A stretch of DNA of 64,000 bases from Schistosoma haematobium (lineage: Eukaryota > Platyhelminthes > Trematoda > Strigeidida > Schistosomatidae), in the NCBI RefSeq assembly GCF_000699445.3, contig NC_067196.1:48339364-48403363 (forward strand), in the 5' to 3' direction. Position 1 is the first letter of the stretch. Each line of letters starts with the position of its first letter. The translations under genes were made by a program, and so were the position numbers. This document shows, one piece after another, positions 50,801-58,028 of this stretch. Below the pieces are notes generated by a model. The model did not search any database. It saw nothing but the letters and a program-made list of their open reading frames with translations, and was not told the DNA's origin.

Positions 50801-53800
50801 TTCGTGAAACGTCCCGCTTATAAGCATTGGGCTTCTCCAAGCTTCCTTACAACTCATCGAATCCCATTAGTCTGCTTTGAGTGACCGCGAGTTTGACCAC
50901 AAACTACGACTTTTACGTAATGAAATTAGGCAAAGCTTACGTAAGGACTGAGAAGCCTGGTGGTCGGAGAGTGCCACTAAGTTGGAAGCAGCTGCTGCAT
51001 CTGGTAACAGCTGGAAGCTCTTAACTCATCCAAGTCACTGGCAGCAAGAAGTCTGGTGTGAGCGGAACAATCTGCGAAGATGACGGGATACCAATCACTA
51101 ACATCCATCGACGTCTTGGACGATGGTCAAAGTTTTTCGTTAAGCAGTTCAACTGGTCTGCTGCCTCGGCAACATCGATCTGACTGTCCTGACCTCCATG
51201 ACCTGTGACGACTGATCCACTAGATGAGGTGGAAGTCCGCAAGGAACTCCAACTCTTGAAGCGCTACAAATCACCTGGCCCAGATTACTTACCTCTGGCT
51301 CTTTTTACGGATGGTGGCGACTTTCTGGCTAAGGAACTGACTGTGTTGTTTACAAAGGTCTAGAAGCTAAAGAGTGTACCAAAGTCATGGAATGAGTCGA
51401 TAGTTGTCCCTATCTTTAAAAAGGGTTCACGTCGTTCCTGTAACAACTATCGAGGGATAAGTCTACTTCCGATTGCGTCCAAGCTATTGGCTTCCGTCAT
51501 ACTTCGTAGATTGTTCAAAACCCGAGAAAGATTGACTCGCGAAGAGCAGGCTGGTTTTCATTCTAGTCGAGGATGTATTGGTTATATCTTCACCCTCCAC
51601 CAAATGTTAGAACACCGTCATACTTATCACAGGTCAACAATCGTAGTGTTTCTTGATATCAGGGCTGCCTTCGAGTCGTTGGACAGGACTATTCTCTGGG
51701 ATTGTCTATGGAAGAAAGATGTGTCTGAGAAGTTTATTAACATCTTCAAAGCCCTATGTACAAACACCACAGGCATGGTGAGGACATACAACCACTTCCC
51801 TCCACTGTACCATTCAAGCAGTGATTATTTATTAATTTATTTGAACACATAAATATTGATACAAGGGGGCACCGAATACAAGTCACTTGATTTGTGAGAT
51901 TAAACAGGGTGGCCCAAGGCTTTGTTGATTAGGATTGACATAATTTATACTCCGATCCTGTAAACGTTTGGTTGATAAAGTAACTTAAAGGACTAAAGCA
52001 TTCAACTTCATTAATTTCGCCATAAATCAGAAAAAGTTGTATTCCATCACAATTTTACACAAGGTGCCAAATACTTATGGAGCAGATAGGTGGAAAACAA
52101 AATTCTGTAGTTTATCGATTGAGTGAATGAACAAATAACTTTAAAGTGGAATTGATTTGAAACATAGATAGATGGATGGAGTAGAAGGTGGTGTTCCCAA
52201 CGGCAAAGCTAAGCAATCAAACTATGTGAGTCAGAGAACATACCACTACCAAAGAATACACAACTGCTCGTATATTTATCACACTAATTGAAAATTAATC
52301 AAATAACCAAATAGTGGTAAACTTACGTCTACTGATTGAGCGAAGCTTAGCCTCAGTTTCTTGAACGTCCAGTTCAACATCTATAAATAAATAATTACGC
52401 TTTAATGAAGTTGAAATCGTCTTTTTACAACATTGGGTTTTCAAATCGTGTAAAATTACGGTCTCTAACCTTTTATTGTACGTGATGGGTCGTGAAATAA
52501 GCTCATCGGTTGAACGAGACTTGTAATATCACTCCATATGGTTTCGATTTCTTGAAATCTACTGGAAATATTGACCCCAAGAAAATCTTCCACTGGTTCA
52601 GTTGCGTAATCAGAGGTCTTTCCGGACATAACCAAAAGCTGGTTGGCCAGGGAACGTAAACGATTAAGGTCAACGTCTCGATTGTTAATACATCCAAGGT
52701 AATTCTGAAAATCAAAAATGACATCGATATAACTTCCTAACAAAAATTCATATTTCTAATACATGTATGGATAGCTGGTACATTTTAATTCATACAGCTT
52801 TTTCTTTTCCCAGCATAAATCACCTGTCGTTATAGAAGATGAAGTGCCTTGCGTGACATAAAGCCTAGTAGCCCCTTCGGTTTATGTAAATTCACAGATA
52901 TACAGACTGATGTTTTTATTACTATATCCAGGTAGTTCTTTAAAAATACCTACGACCGAATACCTATAATCTAGATGCCCTACACTAAAAAGACAAGACA
53001 TACAAAAATTTGGCATCCAACTTACAAGGCAATAAAGTATGTGCCGATAATGCTATATTCAAGAAAATGAAGTATCGCCAGAAAAGATTCACACCAATAA
53101 GGATGCGAGCGAAAAATGCAAGTTAATAAGGGCGACCATTAAAAGGGTGCATATTAGGAAAGGTAATCATTCAGAGGAAAAATAACATTTTTCTATCATG
53201 TGAAATATGTTTGACTTACTCTCTGTCTACTTGCCTTACGATCAATGAAAAACACACATCTCTAAATGCATGATGAAAAGTCTAATCTCAACAGATACTT
53301 CAGGTTTCCAAATTTGGTAACAAATTGTTATTACCCTAGTCATGCTAATTTCCACGTCCATTTGGAACAGCTAGGATATAATCTATTAAAGAGGATGTTT
53401 GCGTGTTGGATTCTCAAGAAATCAGGAGCTTGTTAGACAATCTCAGTTGACCGACAATGTAAAGGTTATAGAATTAATTACGACTATACACTTGCAGTGA
53501 AAATGTAATATGTAAAGTAGATTTGTATCTACTTTTTAGAGGAAATATTTTGCTCAAAATGAAATAACTGTATATAAAGTCCACTAGTTACAGTCTAGGT
53601 TGTTTTTCATACCTCATTTGAGTGGATTTGGAATACGTGAAGCGCTGTAAGGGCGAAAAACATGCCTTAATTTCAAAATTAAGTTGTAGTCGGAATTTTT
53701 TGTTAAATGTGTTCCCGAAAACATTATATTCTGTGCTCAAAAGCGAAGCATAACTAAATTTTATTCTGTCGACTGTCGTAGTCCGTGATAGCAAGGGCTA

Positions 53801-55826
53801 ATTGATTAGGCTTAATTTAGTATTAATTGGATTAACACGTTAAGTGGACCCCATGCAATTACTATTAACATGTAATTACTATGTATATAAGTCAGATTGT
53901 CACTTATCCCAGTTGAAATCATACTTAAACTTACGTCTAACAGATAGAAACGTCAAAAACATTTTTCCAGACTAGTTAGCTTAAATCAAAAATCCAATTA
54001 CACTACAATATCTTAAATGATTTTGCTGTAGAGGCGACAGCAGCTTAACAGTGCAGTATTTTTTTATATCGCAAGCTTCAATCACCACTGTAAATTATAC
54101 GACAATGCAACTTTCCAGAAAGCGATTTTTTTATAATTTGGATGATGACCACATTCTATATTAAGAGATGCTGTTTGATTACAAGTTCATGGTGTAGCTA
54201 AGTCATAACCATGAACTCGAGGTTGGAAGACGGTCAGTCAGTCAGCTACAACGTAGGGCCAGGCACATATGTGCATCGGTCCAGGTTGCCATACCGCATC
54301 AGCACAACAAGATGAACACCGGATTCATAGGAGTGGTTAGGCCAAAGGTGGTAATATATAAAAGAAAGATTGCAATAAGGATATAGTACAGGAAGAAAGA
54401 ATTAGTTCGTAGAAAGAAAGATATGAAGCGATTTTAATCTCTTAGTTTAAGAGAAGATAGAGAATGTATACACCGACGCCATTGTGATCGATTCTGAGCC
54501 ATGTCACCAAGAGTCTCCAACCATTGGTTACGAAAGTCACGCGGACCCCAACCAAGTAGTCTGCAACTACCAACATGGCTCAGACTAGAAGTTAGTGTCT
54601 TCAAGCATTGATGCCACGTTTTGGTTTGGCCGCCCCTAACTTTCTTTCAACCATCTCCAATACCGGATAGCATTGCACGTCGTGGTAGTCGGTGTTCAGG
54701 CATACGTAACACGTGGCCCAACCATCTCAGTCGATGACGATTCACAACCTCATCAACTGATTTACCATCATTCCCTAATACCCTGCGTCTAACCTCTCTA
54801 TTACTTACCCTGTGATCCCAGCAGACGCCAGCAATATTTCTAAGGCATCTGTGGTCAAATACTTGTAGCTTACGAGTGTCTTCTACTCTTAATGGCCATG
54901 TTTCGCTGCCGTAAAGTAAAACAGAACGAACTGCCGCGCAGTATACCCGTCCTTTTATTGATAGACGGATATCTCGCCTTCGCCACAGGTGACGTAAGTT
55001 GGCAAAAGCCAAACGAGCTTTTCGAATCCGTGCTGAGATTTCGTCAGACACCAACCCATTAGGGCTGGTCAGACTTCCAAGATGAGTGAAGTTGCCAACG
55101 CGTTCCACTACTTCACTCCCTATCCTTAGTTCAGGTGTTGACGCAGACCAGTCCTGAAGCAACAACTTGCATTTAGAGGGAGAGAATTGGAAGACGGAAC
55201 TCCTAAACTCTTGATTGGTCACACTGGTAAAGATGAGTCGACTCCTTAACTTGCCACAACCAAATACCAGAGTAAGAGGGGCAGAAATAGCATTAGTGGC
55301 AACAGAAAAGATCAGGAATCGAAAACGATTCGAGAAGATATGGATCAGTCGGGTAGATTTTAAAAAATCGTAAGGTATTTTATCAGATTTGGAGCTAAGG
55401 AAAAAAAGGTGGATGCATATGAGCAGTCATATTAGGTCTTTAATTATTGGTTACCACGGTCACGTGAATCTTAAGCATATAGTCTGCGCCTACCTGCATG
55501 GCTCAGTCGACAACCCGTGTATTATTGTAATGATGCAATACTTCGAGTCATAGTTTTCTTACTTGGGAGAGAAATTGAACTCCTAACTACATTTAAGTCA
55601 TTTTACAGAACATTAAAAGTGAGTTCATGTTTGAACTTAGCGAACATACCTGATTCATGTAAGATTCTGAACGACTAACATGGGACAAACGTCCTTCGAA
55701 AGCCATTTTACAAACTCTTTTAAGCCATCTCTCCAATTCTTCAGATAATAAGCAGAATTGGGCGAATAATTTGGCGTAGGCGTATATTGGCGTGTTTTTT
55801 GGTAAACGATTGTTACTCGTAAATCT
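18893..55826 (-). CDS. Split gene: spectrin-like, tail-anchored membrane protein (nesprin-like candidate), 16 exons resolved
   Basis: Sixteen exons on the minus strand are bounded by AG acceptors and GT donors, and their phases chain in register from 55826 to the stop at 18893-18895, except for one missing piece between 52327 and 47553. Coding exons sum to 3,991 nt (about 1,330 codons). Seen: helical segments with spaced tryptophans at the N-terminal side (55.8-46.9 kb) and C-terminal side (26.6-18.9 kb); an Asp/Ser/Asn-rich, low-complexity middle (36.3-28.5 kb); one hydrophobic span about 47 residues before the end. Known: nesprin/KASH proteins combine spectrin repeats with one C-terminal membrane anchor in the outer nuclear envelope. 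Inferred: a nesprin-like role. Against it, the tail ends in NVIW rather than the usual PPPX, and the tail beyond the membrane is longer than usual. The 5' exons are not resolved. Introns are large (up to 10.4 kb) and full of transposons. It could instead be another tail-anchored coiled-coil protein. Confidence 0.72.
20340..20760 (-). mobile_element. RTE family B 3'-end scrap (subfamily of the full-length copy)
   Basis: From cgtacgtacatcagttcgag through agcagtaatcggaaatatta to the GGQTKTWH region it matches 42.63-43.03 kb closely, so it belongs to the same subfamily as the full-length element rather than the 54.2-kb one. A possible imperfect TSD, gacaaccYac, lies near 20324 and 20753. It is in the last intron of the host gene. 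Confidence 0.7.
20862..20887. repeat. (AT)n microsatellite
   Basis: About 13 AT units, between the RTE scrap and the gag relic. Confidence 0.95.
21052..22074 (+). pseudogene. Gypsy-type gag relic (second family)
   Basis: Blocks: [40 protein letters not shown], a frameshift near 21350, [19 protein letters not shown], a further shift, [20 protein letters not shown], a stop near 21651, [20 protein letters not shown] and a Cys/His segment ([19 protein letters not shown]) like a degraded zinc knuckle. Gag packages element RNA; this copy is not intact. It differs from the gag at 37.8 kb. Confidence 0.78.
22049..22058 (+). other. Polypurine tract
   Basis: aaaggggagg immediately precedes the TGTTA start of the LTR. 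In LTR elements this is the plus-strand primer, so its position fixes the LTR border. Confidence 0.7.
22059..22383 (+). repeat. 3' LTR, 325 bp
   Basis: Starts TGTTA right after a polypurine tract and ends TAACA, the inverted ends expected of an LTR. It contains a TATA-like ctataaatat near 22190. The 5-bp sequences on either side cannot be compared because the left end of the element is missing. Confidence 0.72.
22924..23206 (-). CDS. Exon, spectrin-like repeat (283 nt)
   Basis: The acceptor is a poly-T tract ending TTGTAG and the donor is a consensus GTAAGT; phase is 2 in and 0 out. The peptide reads [19 protein letters not shown] and then long helices ([41 protein letters not shown]). This is the clearest spectrin-type repeat in the gene. 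The following intron (3.3 kb) holds the gag-LTR relic and an RTE scrap. Confidence 0.75.
25249..25403 (-). CDS. Exon, spectrin-like segment (155 nt)
   Basis: The acceptor TTTATTTATATAG and donor GTAAGA give phase 0 in and 2 out. The frame reads [17 protein letters not shown] and ends [10 protein letters not shown], with tryptophans about 40 residues apart as in spectrin-like repeats. This is a different frame from the longer open frame here, which reads through both splice sites. Confidence 0.7.
26410..26633 (-). CDS. Exon, helical repeat segment (224 nt)
   Basis: The acceptor TTCATCATTTTCAG and donor GTATCA give phase 1 in and 0 out. The peptide has [20 protein letters not shown] and ends [16 protein letters not shown], strongly amphipathic helices. 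Reading past the donor gives a hydrophobic run that is intronic. Confidence 0.68.
27477..27537 (-). CDS. Exon of 61 nt
   Basis: The acceptor ATATTTTTACAG and donor GTATGT enclose 61 nt, phase 0 in and 1 out ([20 protein letters not shown]). Short, but both sites are good and the phase matches both neighbours. Confidence 0.62.
28480..28680 (-). CDS. Exon (67 codons)
   Basis: The acceptor TTAAAATTCCAG and donor GTTAGT give phase 0 in and 0 out. The peptide starts [20 protein letters not shown] and includes [14 protein letters not shown], a helix with one Trp. A GTAAAT at about 28487 is an alternative in-phase donor that would drop three codons. Confidence 0.65.
29257..29447 (-). CDS. Exon (191 nt)
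   Basis: The acceptor TTCCCGTTAAAG and donor GTAGGT give phase 1 in and 0 out. The peptide runs [17 protein letters not shown]... and then becomes helical: [20 protein letters not shown] different AG nearby would create an immediate stop. It joins 30808 and 28680 in frame. Confidence 0.68.
29989..30056 (-). mobile_element. RTE family A 3'-end scrap
   Basis: About 65 bp on the minus strand match the last bases of family A (cttacttacgcctattacccctc, corresponding to the GTAAC-AGGCGTAAGTAAG end). It lies in the intron between the 29447 and 30808 exons. Confidence 0.55.
30808..31442 (-). CDS. Longest internal exon, low-complexity region (635 nt)
   Basis: The acceptor TTTTGTGTGTAG is used in phase 2; the donor is GTAAGT after CAAA, phase 1 out. 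A second CAG acceptor just upstream (about 31466) is out of register. The peptide is rich in Ser, Asn and His ([16 protein letters not shown]) with an acidic end ([12 protein letters not shown]). No domain is recognised. Length and codon continuity over 211 codons strongly support coding. Confidence 0.75.
33110..33178 (+). repeat. tRNA-like sequence, degenerate
   Basis: tggcgcagcttcagcttgta then gagcgaccactt resembles tRNA D-arm sequence, but the T-arm consensus GGTTCGANNCC is absent (ggtgacccacgg instead). Possibly a SINE relic. Confidence 0.3.
33490..33590 (-). repeat. tRNA-like repeat fragment with B-box
   Basis: The minus strand has GGTCATTGGTTCGACCCCAG (33525-33545), a B-box match, and an upstream ACTCTCCCTGAAGC stretch. 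No cloverleaf. A similar B-box-like GGTTCGAACTCC lies on the minus strand near 32990, and GGTTCAAACCC on the + strand near 26155. Confidence 0.35.
34086..34401 (-). CDS. Exon, acidic Ser/Asn-rich region
   Basis: The acceptor TTCGTTATTCTCAG and donor GTTAGT enclose 316 nt, phase 1 in and 2 out. The frame starts [18 protein letters not shown] and holds [15 protein letters not shown] and a possible isolated Cys/His pair (CPFDIC...H...H) spaced somewhat like a C2H2 finger, but without the hydrophobic core. The region is likely disordered. Confidence 0.72.
36092..36347 (-). CDS. Exon, Ser/Asp-rich region (85 codons)
   Basis: The acceptor is TTGATTCCAG and the donor is a consensus GTAAGT; phase is 0 in and 1 out. 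The peptide is hydrophilic and Ser/Asn-rich ([39 protein letters not shown]), with no recognisable fold. It lies across a 10.4-kb, transposon-laden intron from the previous exon. Confidence 0.7.
37470..37605 (+). mobile_element. RTE family A internal scrap
   Basis: The segment around caatgtctgttggccagata and the following agcaacaacctactctggca corresponds to the copy 3 stretch at 17380-17490 (RWPD..SNN.LWER), strongly diverged. It ends abruptly before the family's 3' end. Confidence 0.5.
37780..38582 (+). pseudogene. Gypsy-type gag relic
   Basis: Readable in several frames: [12 protein letters not shown] followed by a stop, [33 protein letters not shown], and a degenerate zinc-knuckle segment ([14 protein letters not shown], where the second Cys is Tyr). 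Stops and frameshifts occur about every 150-250 bp, so it is an old relic. Confidence 0.7.
38583..40261 (+). mobile_element. CR1/Jockey-like LINE inserted in the gag-protease relic; RT core deleted
   Basis: RT from 38583: [13 protein letters not shown] block ([20 protein letters not shown]), [33 protein letters not shown] (motif A), then VPVRSGV, after which the frame jumps at about 39455 to a C-terminal segment ([19 protein letters not shown], to 39750). Motif B and the catalytic Asp-Asp motif are missing. The 3' side is AT-rich and ends near an ATT-rich tract (40229-40261). A 7-bp ttaattc at 38573 and 40262 could be the TSD, but it is low complexity. Confidence 0.75.
40303..41166 (+). pseudogene. 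Retropepsin-like segment of the Gypsy relic
   Basis: [15 protein letters not shown] at about 40373 matches the retropepsin active-site region, with the catalytic Asp of DTGS replaced by Gly, so it could not cut. It continues to LILNCEF, is interrupted by the 288-bp element, and the same frame of sense resumes with [15 protein letters not shown] at 40853. After an in-frame stop near 40965 a linker-like stretch ([14 protein letters not shown]) runs to 41166. Confidence 0.6.
40558..40845. mobile_element. 288-bp inverted-repeat element (MITE-like) with 9-bp TSD
   Basis: The ends carry an exact 17-bp inverted repeat (ctataatttatggacga at 40565-40581 against its complement at 40823-40839), imperfectly extended outward. 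It is flanked by an exact 9-bp direct repeat, tgtgaattc (40549-40557 and 40846-40854). Removing the element plus one repeat restores the protease reading frame, an independent proof of insertion. No coding capacity. A 9-bp TSD is typical of Mutator-like DNA transposons. Confidence 0.75.
41170..41420. repeat. Interspersed repeat fragment of unknown class
   Basis: The stretch with cgcgtcctggatttcactgc, caggatgtacatatgccaat and gtcctaaacaccagtgggga resembles a repeat I associate with schistosome intergenic DNA, but only one copy is in this window, so the call rests on memory of the family and not on an internal match. Confidence 0.35.
41421..42602 (-). other. Intron sequence between two transposons
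   Basis: AT-rich; no open frame or repeat match recognised. Confidence 0.5.
42921..43388 (-). pseudogene. Family B polyprotein C-terminus
   Basis: Continues the element in another frame after the deletion: [45 protein letters not shown], then the [11 protein letters not shown] and [13 protein letters not shown] blocks seen in the other family B copies. The function of this C-terminal region is not known; its position matches the RTE-clade C-terminal domain. Confidence 0.85.
43400..44164 (-). pseudogene. Family B reverse transcriptase
   Basis: RT motifs in order: [50 protein letters not shown] (motif A), [13 protein letters not shown] (motif B), [13 protein letters not shown] (catalytic YADD), [13 protein letters not shown]. 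The block is in frame with the endonuclease part but separated by two consecutive stops at about 44160. It ends at MIGGD, where ~35 residues present in the 54.2-kb copy are missing. Confidence 0.9.
44165..46103 (-). pseudogene. Family B endonuclease and linker
   Basis: APE-type endonuclease in the order [11 protein letters not shown] (start motif, about 45.72 kb), [53 protein letters not shown] and the catalytic SDHALV. This class nicks target DNA to prime insertion. A linker follows up to [20 protein letters not shown], the entry to the RT. One frameshift (about 45.66 kb) and one nonsense codon (45455) split it into three readable blocks. Confidence 0.88.
46742..46807 (-). CDS. Exon of 66 nt
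   Basis: An ATAATCAG acceptor and a GTAAAT donor enclose 22 codons, phase 0 in and 0 out ([20 protein letters not shown]...). Phase fits both neighbours. A second donor at about 46727 would give phase 1 and break the join to the 36347 exon. The full-length RTE element begins only 287 bp beyond, in the downstream intron. Confidence 0.55.
46994..47245 (-). CDS. Exon, helical segment with tryptophans (84 codons)
   Basis: The acceptor TATATAG and donor GTGAGT give phase 0 in and 0 out. The frame reads [20 protein letters not shown] at the start and contains [17 protein letters not shown] at the end, a charged helix typical of spectrin-like repeats. An apparent start codon at 47218 is internal to the exon. 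Confidence 0.7.
47401..47553 (-). CDS. Exon, Pro/Ser-rich linker (51 codons)
   Basis: The acceptor is a pyrimidine-rich run ending TTCAG and the donor is GTATGT; phase is 0 in and 0 out. The peptide begins [17 protein letters not shown] and is rich in Pro, Ser and hydrophobics ([16 protein letters not shown]), so it is probably a linker rather than helix. The open frame on the opposite strand here is a shadow. Confidence 0.6.
48230..48560 (-). mobile_element. Retroposon R1, copy 2
   Basis: (TTTA)-rich start, then ggtacaaggaggcaccagat and cccgggtgcccaaaccgaag as in the 7.45-kb copy; the tail lies at low coordinates, so the element points to the minus strand. 5'-truncated near 48560. It lies in the host gene's intron between 52.3 and 47.6 kb. 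Confidence 0.65.
49540..49815 (+). mobile_element. Retroposon R1, inverted copy
   Basis: The complement of R1 read 5' to 3' on the + strand (ggctccagtatcctgagggg, then accttgtggattagaccttt), ending near cacagcccacgcacaaatc without the (TAAA)n tail. Older and 3'-truncated. With 48230-48560 it makes an inverted pair about 1 kb apart. Confidence 0.6.
49887..50021 (-). mobile_element. Retroposon R1, short copy with clear TSD
   Basis: 135 bp: (TTTA)n, the ggtacaaggaggcaccaaat core, and truncation right after ccgaagcagg. It is flanked by an exact 12-bp direct repeat (attcacttgata at 49875-49886 and 50022-50033). This pattern (A-rich tail, 5' truncation, 12-bp TSD) is the signature of target-primed reverse transcription. 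Confidence 0.8.
50220..51825 (+). mobile_element. RTE-like LINE, endonuclease plus partial RT, 3'-truncated
   Basis: On the + strand: [13 protein letters not shown] start (50.24 kb), [35 protein letters not shown], then a degenerate middle and RT motifs [45 protein letters not shown]. It stops before the YADD motif, at the R1 tail fragment. Many stops (for example around 50.70 kb). It is related to family B but clearly a different, older family, and lies opposite to the host gene's transcription. Confidence 0.8.
51826..51885 (-). mobile_element. Retroposon R1, tail fragment
   Basis: ttatttattaatttatttgaacac followed by atacaagggggcaccgaata matches the R1 3' end. It abuts the truncated end of the LINE at 50.22-51.82 kb and may have been inserted into it. 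Only the last ~60 bp are recognisable. Confidence 0.5.
52244..52263 (-). CDS. Candidate 20-nt microexon
   Basis: One link is missing between the exons at 52327 (leaves in phase 1) and 47553 (enters in phase 0). This 20-nt segment has a CAG before it and a perfect GTATGT donor after it, and its length (2 + 18 nt) gives exactly phase 1 to 0, encoding about six residues (VYSLVV). The acceptor has a poor pyrimidine tract, so this is only one possible solution. Flatworm genes are known to use microexons. Confidence 0.3.
52327..52380 (-). CDS. Exon of 54 nt, helical segment
   Basis: The acceptor TTTATAG and the consensus donor GTAAGT bound 54 nt, phase 1 in and 1 out. The split first codon gives Asp, then [17 protein letters not shown], a charged heptad-like helix. 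Small size, good sites and phase match make this a confident exon. Confidence 0.7.
52470..52704 (-). CDS. Exon, spectrin-like helical segment
   Basis: The acceptor is a TTTTTGATTTTCAG tract; the donor is GTTAGA. Phase is 0 in and 1 out. The peptide starts [16 protein letters not shown], contains [11 protein letters not shown] and [12 protein letters not shown], and looks like two helices of a spectrin-type repeat with a conserved-position tryptophan. It joins the 55650-55826 exon on one side and 52327-52380 on the other without breaking frame. Confidence 0.72.
54234..55186 (-). mobile_element. RTE family B, 5'-truncated copy with TSD
   Basis: 953 bp with an exact 11-bp TSD (ttggaagacgg at 54223-54233 and 55187-55197). 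It retains a 191-codon frame (54647-55222, of which the first residues are flank): [59 protein letters not shown], plus the 3' untranslated region. It still has the ~35 residues missing in the full-length copy. It lies in the intron between the 55650 and 52704 exons, in sense orientation. Confidence 0.9.
55395..55520 (-). mobile_element. RTE family B very old scrap
   Basis: aggtctttaattattggtta, then cacgtgaatcttaagcatat and cctacctgcatggctcagtc, are a diverged form of the region at 54.51-54.59 kb. Only about 125 bp remain. Confidence 0.45.
55650..55826 (-). CDS. Exon, spectrin-like helix (59 codons)
   Basis: The exon enters in phase 0 after a TTAG acceptor and ends in phase 0 at CAG with donor GTATG. 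The readable frame contains [13 protein letters not shown] and ends SRSESYMNQ, an amphipathic helix with one tryptophan. A longer open frame over the same bases (from 55945) carries on into intron and stops before the donor; I rejected it because only this frame joins the next exon. Confidence 0.68.
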
Positions 55827-56669
55827 CTAACGGGCAGGTTAACAAAAATACAAGTTACCACTTTGTCCAAGAGGGAATAGCACTCGTCACGAAGATCAAG
55901 AAATGATTGTGTCAACAATAGTGGAACGCTGTTATCCAAAGCCATTGGGATGCTCAGTAGTAGTTCAGCTTAATTTTCAATGAAATTACGTCAAGATTAG
56001 CATGAATATATAAAATTAGCGCAAACTCCCTAATTACTGTACCGAAAACCTAGTTAACAAATAAATCACAACGAACTAATCAGGGAATTTCCTTGTAAGT
56101 AAGATACACATTGACCAGGTCACACTGCACTTTAAAGACGCGCGTAAAACCAAAGCTCTCAATCTCGCGCTGGATGCACAAAATGCACATCAAATCCTGA
56201 GGCATTGACATATAGTGGGTGAGAATTGGAAATATGCGAAGATTATCTGGGTAGGTGAAGACATGAAGAACAAGCTAGGCGATGAGTTCTTGCGATTATG
56301 TTACATGTCGAGTATTTTGGATGTCTTTATTTATCAGCTGCGAACATTATTTTCGCTGTCACACATCAGTTTTCGTAATGTTTGTGCTTCTCTCATAGCT
56401 TTTATCCCAGTTTGTCGGTAGTTTGACCTAGTTGTCCGATCAATGTTAAGTCGACTGTAATATGCTTATTTGTATCAACCTGAACCCAAGCAAGTAAAAC
56501 GAACTATTTATGAAGTCCGAGATAGATTCTAAGTGGTTCAAATGGTTGTGGACGAAATAGAAGAAGCTTTCTCTTAACAGGCTTCCGTGTCTAGTAGCAG
56601 GGGATCACCAAATCCTCCAGGCAGGAACCTAGGTATGTTAACAATAAAAGAGGAAAAGAAATTGGTAAA

Positions 56670-57941
56670 TCATAGTATAATGCTGTCCTTGGTCCTTAAG
56701 AATAGGCCAAGTTGCCTCTTGAAGGACTCCTGAGAAGTCGCTTGGACTAGCTCGGCCGGCAGCGAATTCCAGCTTTTGACAACTCTTAAGGAGTAGAAGT
56801 TATGTCTACATTCCGTTTTGCTATGTTGTGTTTCCAGCTTCTGGGTGTTACCCCTTAGGTTATTATTCGAACTAAGCTTAAGTAGGTGTTTAAGAGGATG
56901 TCCAGAAGTGTTAAGAATACTATAAGCCATTGATAAATCACCTCTAAGACGCCTATACTCTAATGGGTAAAGCTTAAGTGATTGGAGGCGCCCTTTATAA
57001 GGTTTAAATTTGAGTCCTCGAACTGATTTCGTGGCTCGCCGTTGGATACACTCCAAAGTGTCCTTACCCTTTTGGAGTGAGGGAGGAAGTACTATGTTTC
57101 CGTACTCTAAATGGGGACGGATGAAACTATTGAAGATTGTATGGAAAGTTCGTCCGTCAAACTGTCCAAAAATGCGCTTCATTGTTACCAGTGCAAGGTT
57201 TGCTCGGAAGGCATTTTTGTCACAGTTAGCATAAGACTTTAAATCATGGGGCACCAGGACTCCTAAATCTTTTTCGACTTGGGATACTACTAGAGAGGAG
57301 TTTTCTAAGTTATAACTGTAGTCTGCGACATGTCGCAGATGGACTACTTTACACCTTGAAGTGTTAAAGGTAAGTCCGTTATCGTCTGCTCAACTTTGAA
57401 GTCGAGTCAGATCCTCCTGAAGTGCCTGTATATCGTCTTCGTTGCGTCTCTCTCTCCAAAGTTTCACGTCGTCGGCGAAAAGTAATAAGTCTGACGTTAC
57501 CTGTTTAGGAAGATCATTGATGTGGATCAAGAAGAGAAGAGGTCCCAGTACTGAGCCCGAGGGAACCCCACTAGGACATTCCATAGCCTGAGAAAACGTG
57601 AAATTAGTCCTGACCTTAAAGTGTCGATTTTTCAGGTATGAAGTGAGCCAATTGATTAGAGGTGGTTTGATACCTAGTCGTTTGAGCTTATTGATAAGAC
57701 ACAAATGGTTAACCTTATCAAAAGCTTTTGAGAAATCTAGGTAGATGGTGTCAACCTTCCCCTTGCGATCGAGGATGCTTGTCCATCTGTCCACCGCAGT
57801 CAGCAGGTTGGTTATACAAGAGTGGCCCTTCCTGAAACCATGCTGTTGGGGTGAGAAGAAATTTAAGGACAGTAAATAGTCATCTATACCGTCGCATATC
57901 AGGGACTCCATGAATTTTGAAGGTGTAGAGAGAAGAGCCAC
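56670..57941 (-). pseudogene. CR1-like reverse transcriptase
   Basis: RT motifs: SPQQHGFRKGHSCITNLL, TIYLDFSKAFDKVNH (motif A), CPSGVPSGSVLGPLLF (motif B), LLLFADDVKLW (catalytic FADD). A TGA at 57390-57392 interrupts an otherwise open frame that runs to 56670 and ends with the C-terminal block NFYSLRVVKSWNSLPAELV typical of CR1/Jockey-type LINEs. One base change explains the stop. Confidence 0.88.
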
Positions 57942-58028
57942 AGGCCGGTAACTTGAAGGTTCGCTGCGTTGACCTCCTTTGAAAATTGGTGTGATGTGAG
58001 CTAGCTTCCAATTTTCCGGTAGTTTTCC

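Noticed and set aside
55655..55945. 96-codon open frame starting MALDNSVPLL on the minus strand
   Set aside because: It reads through a clear acceptor (55827) and stops just before the donor; a different frame joins the next exon, so this frame is partly intron.
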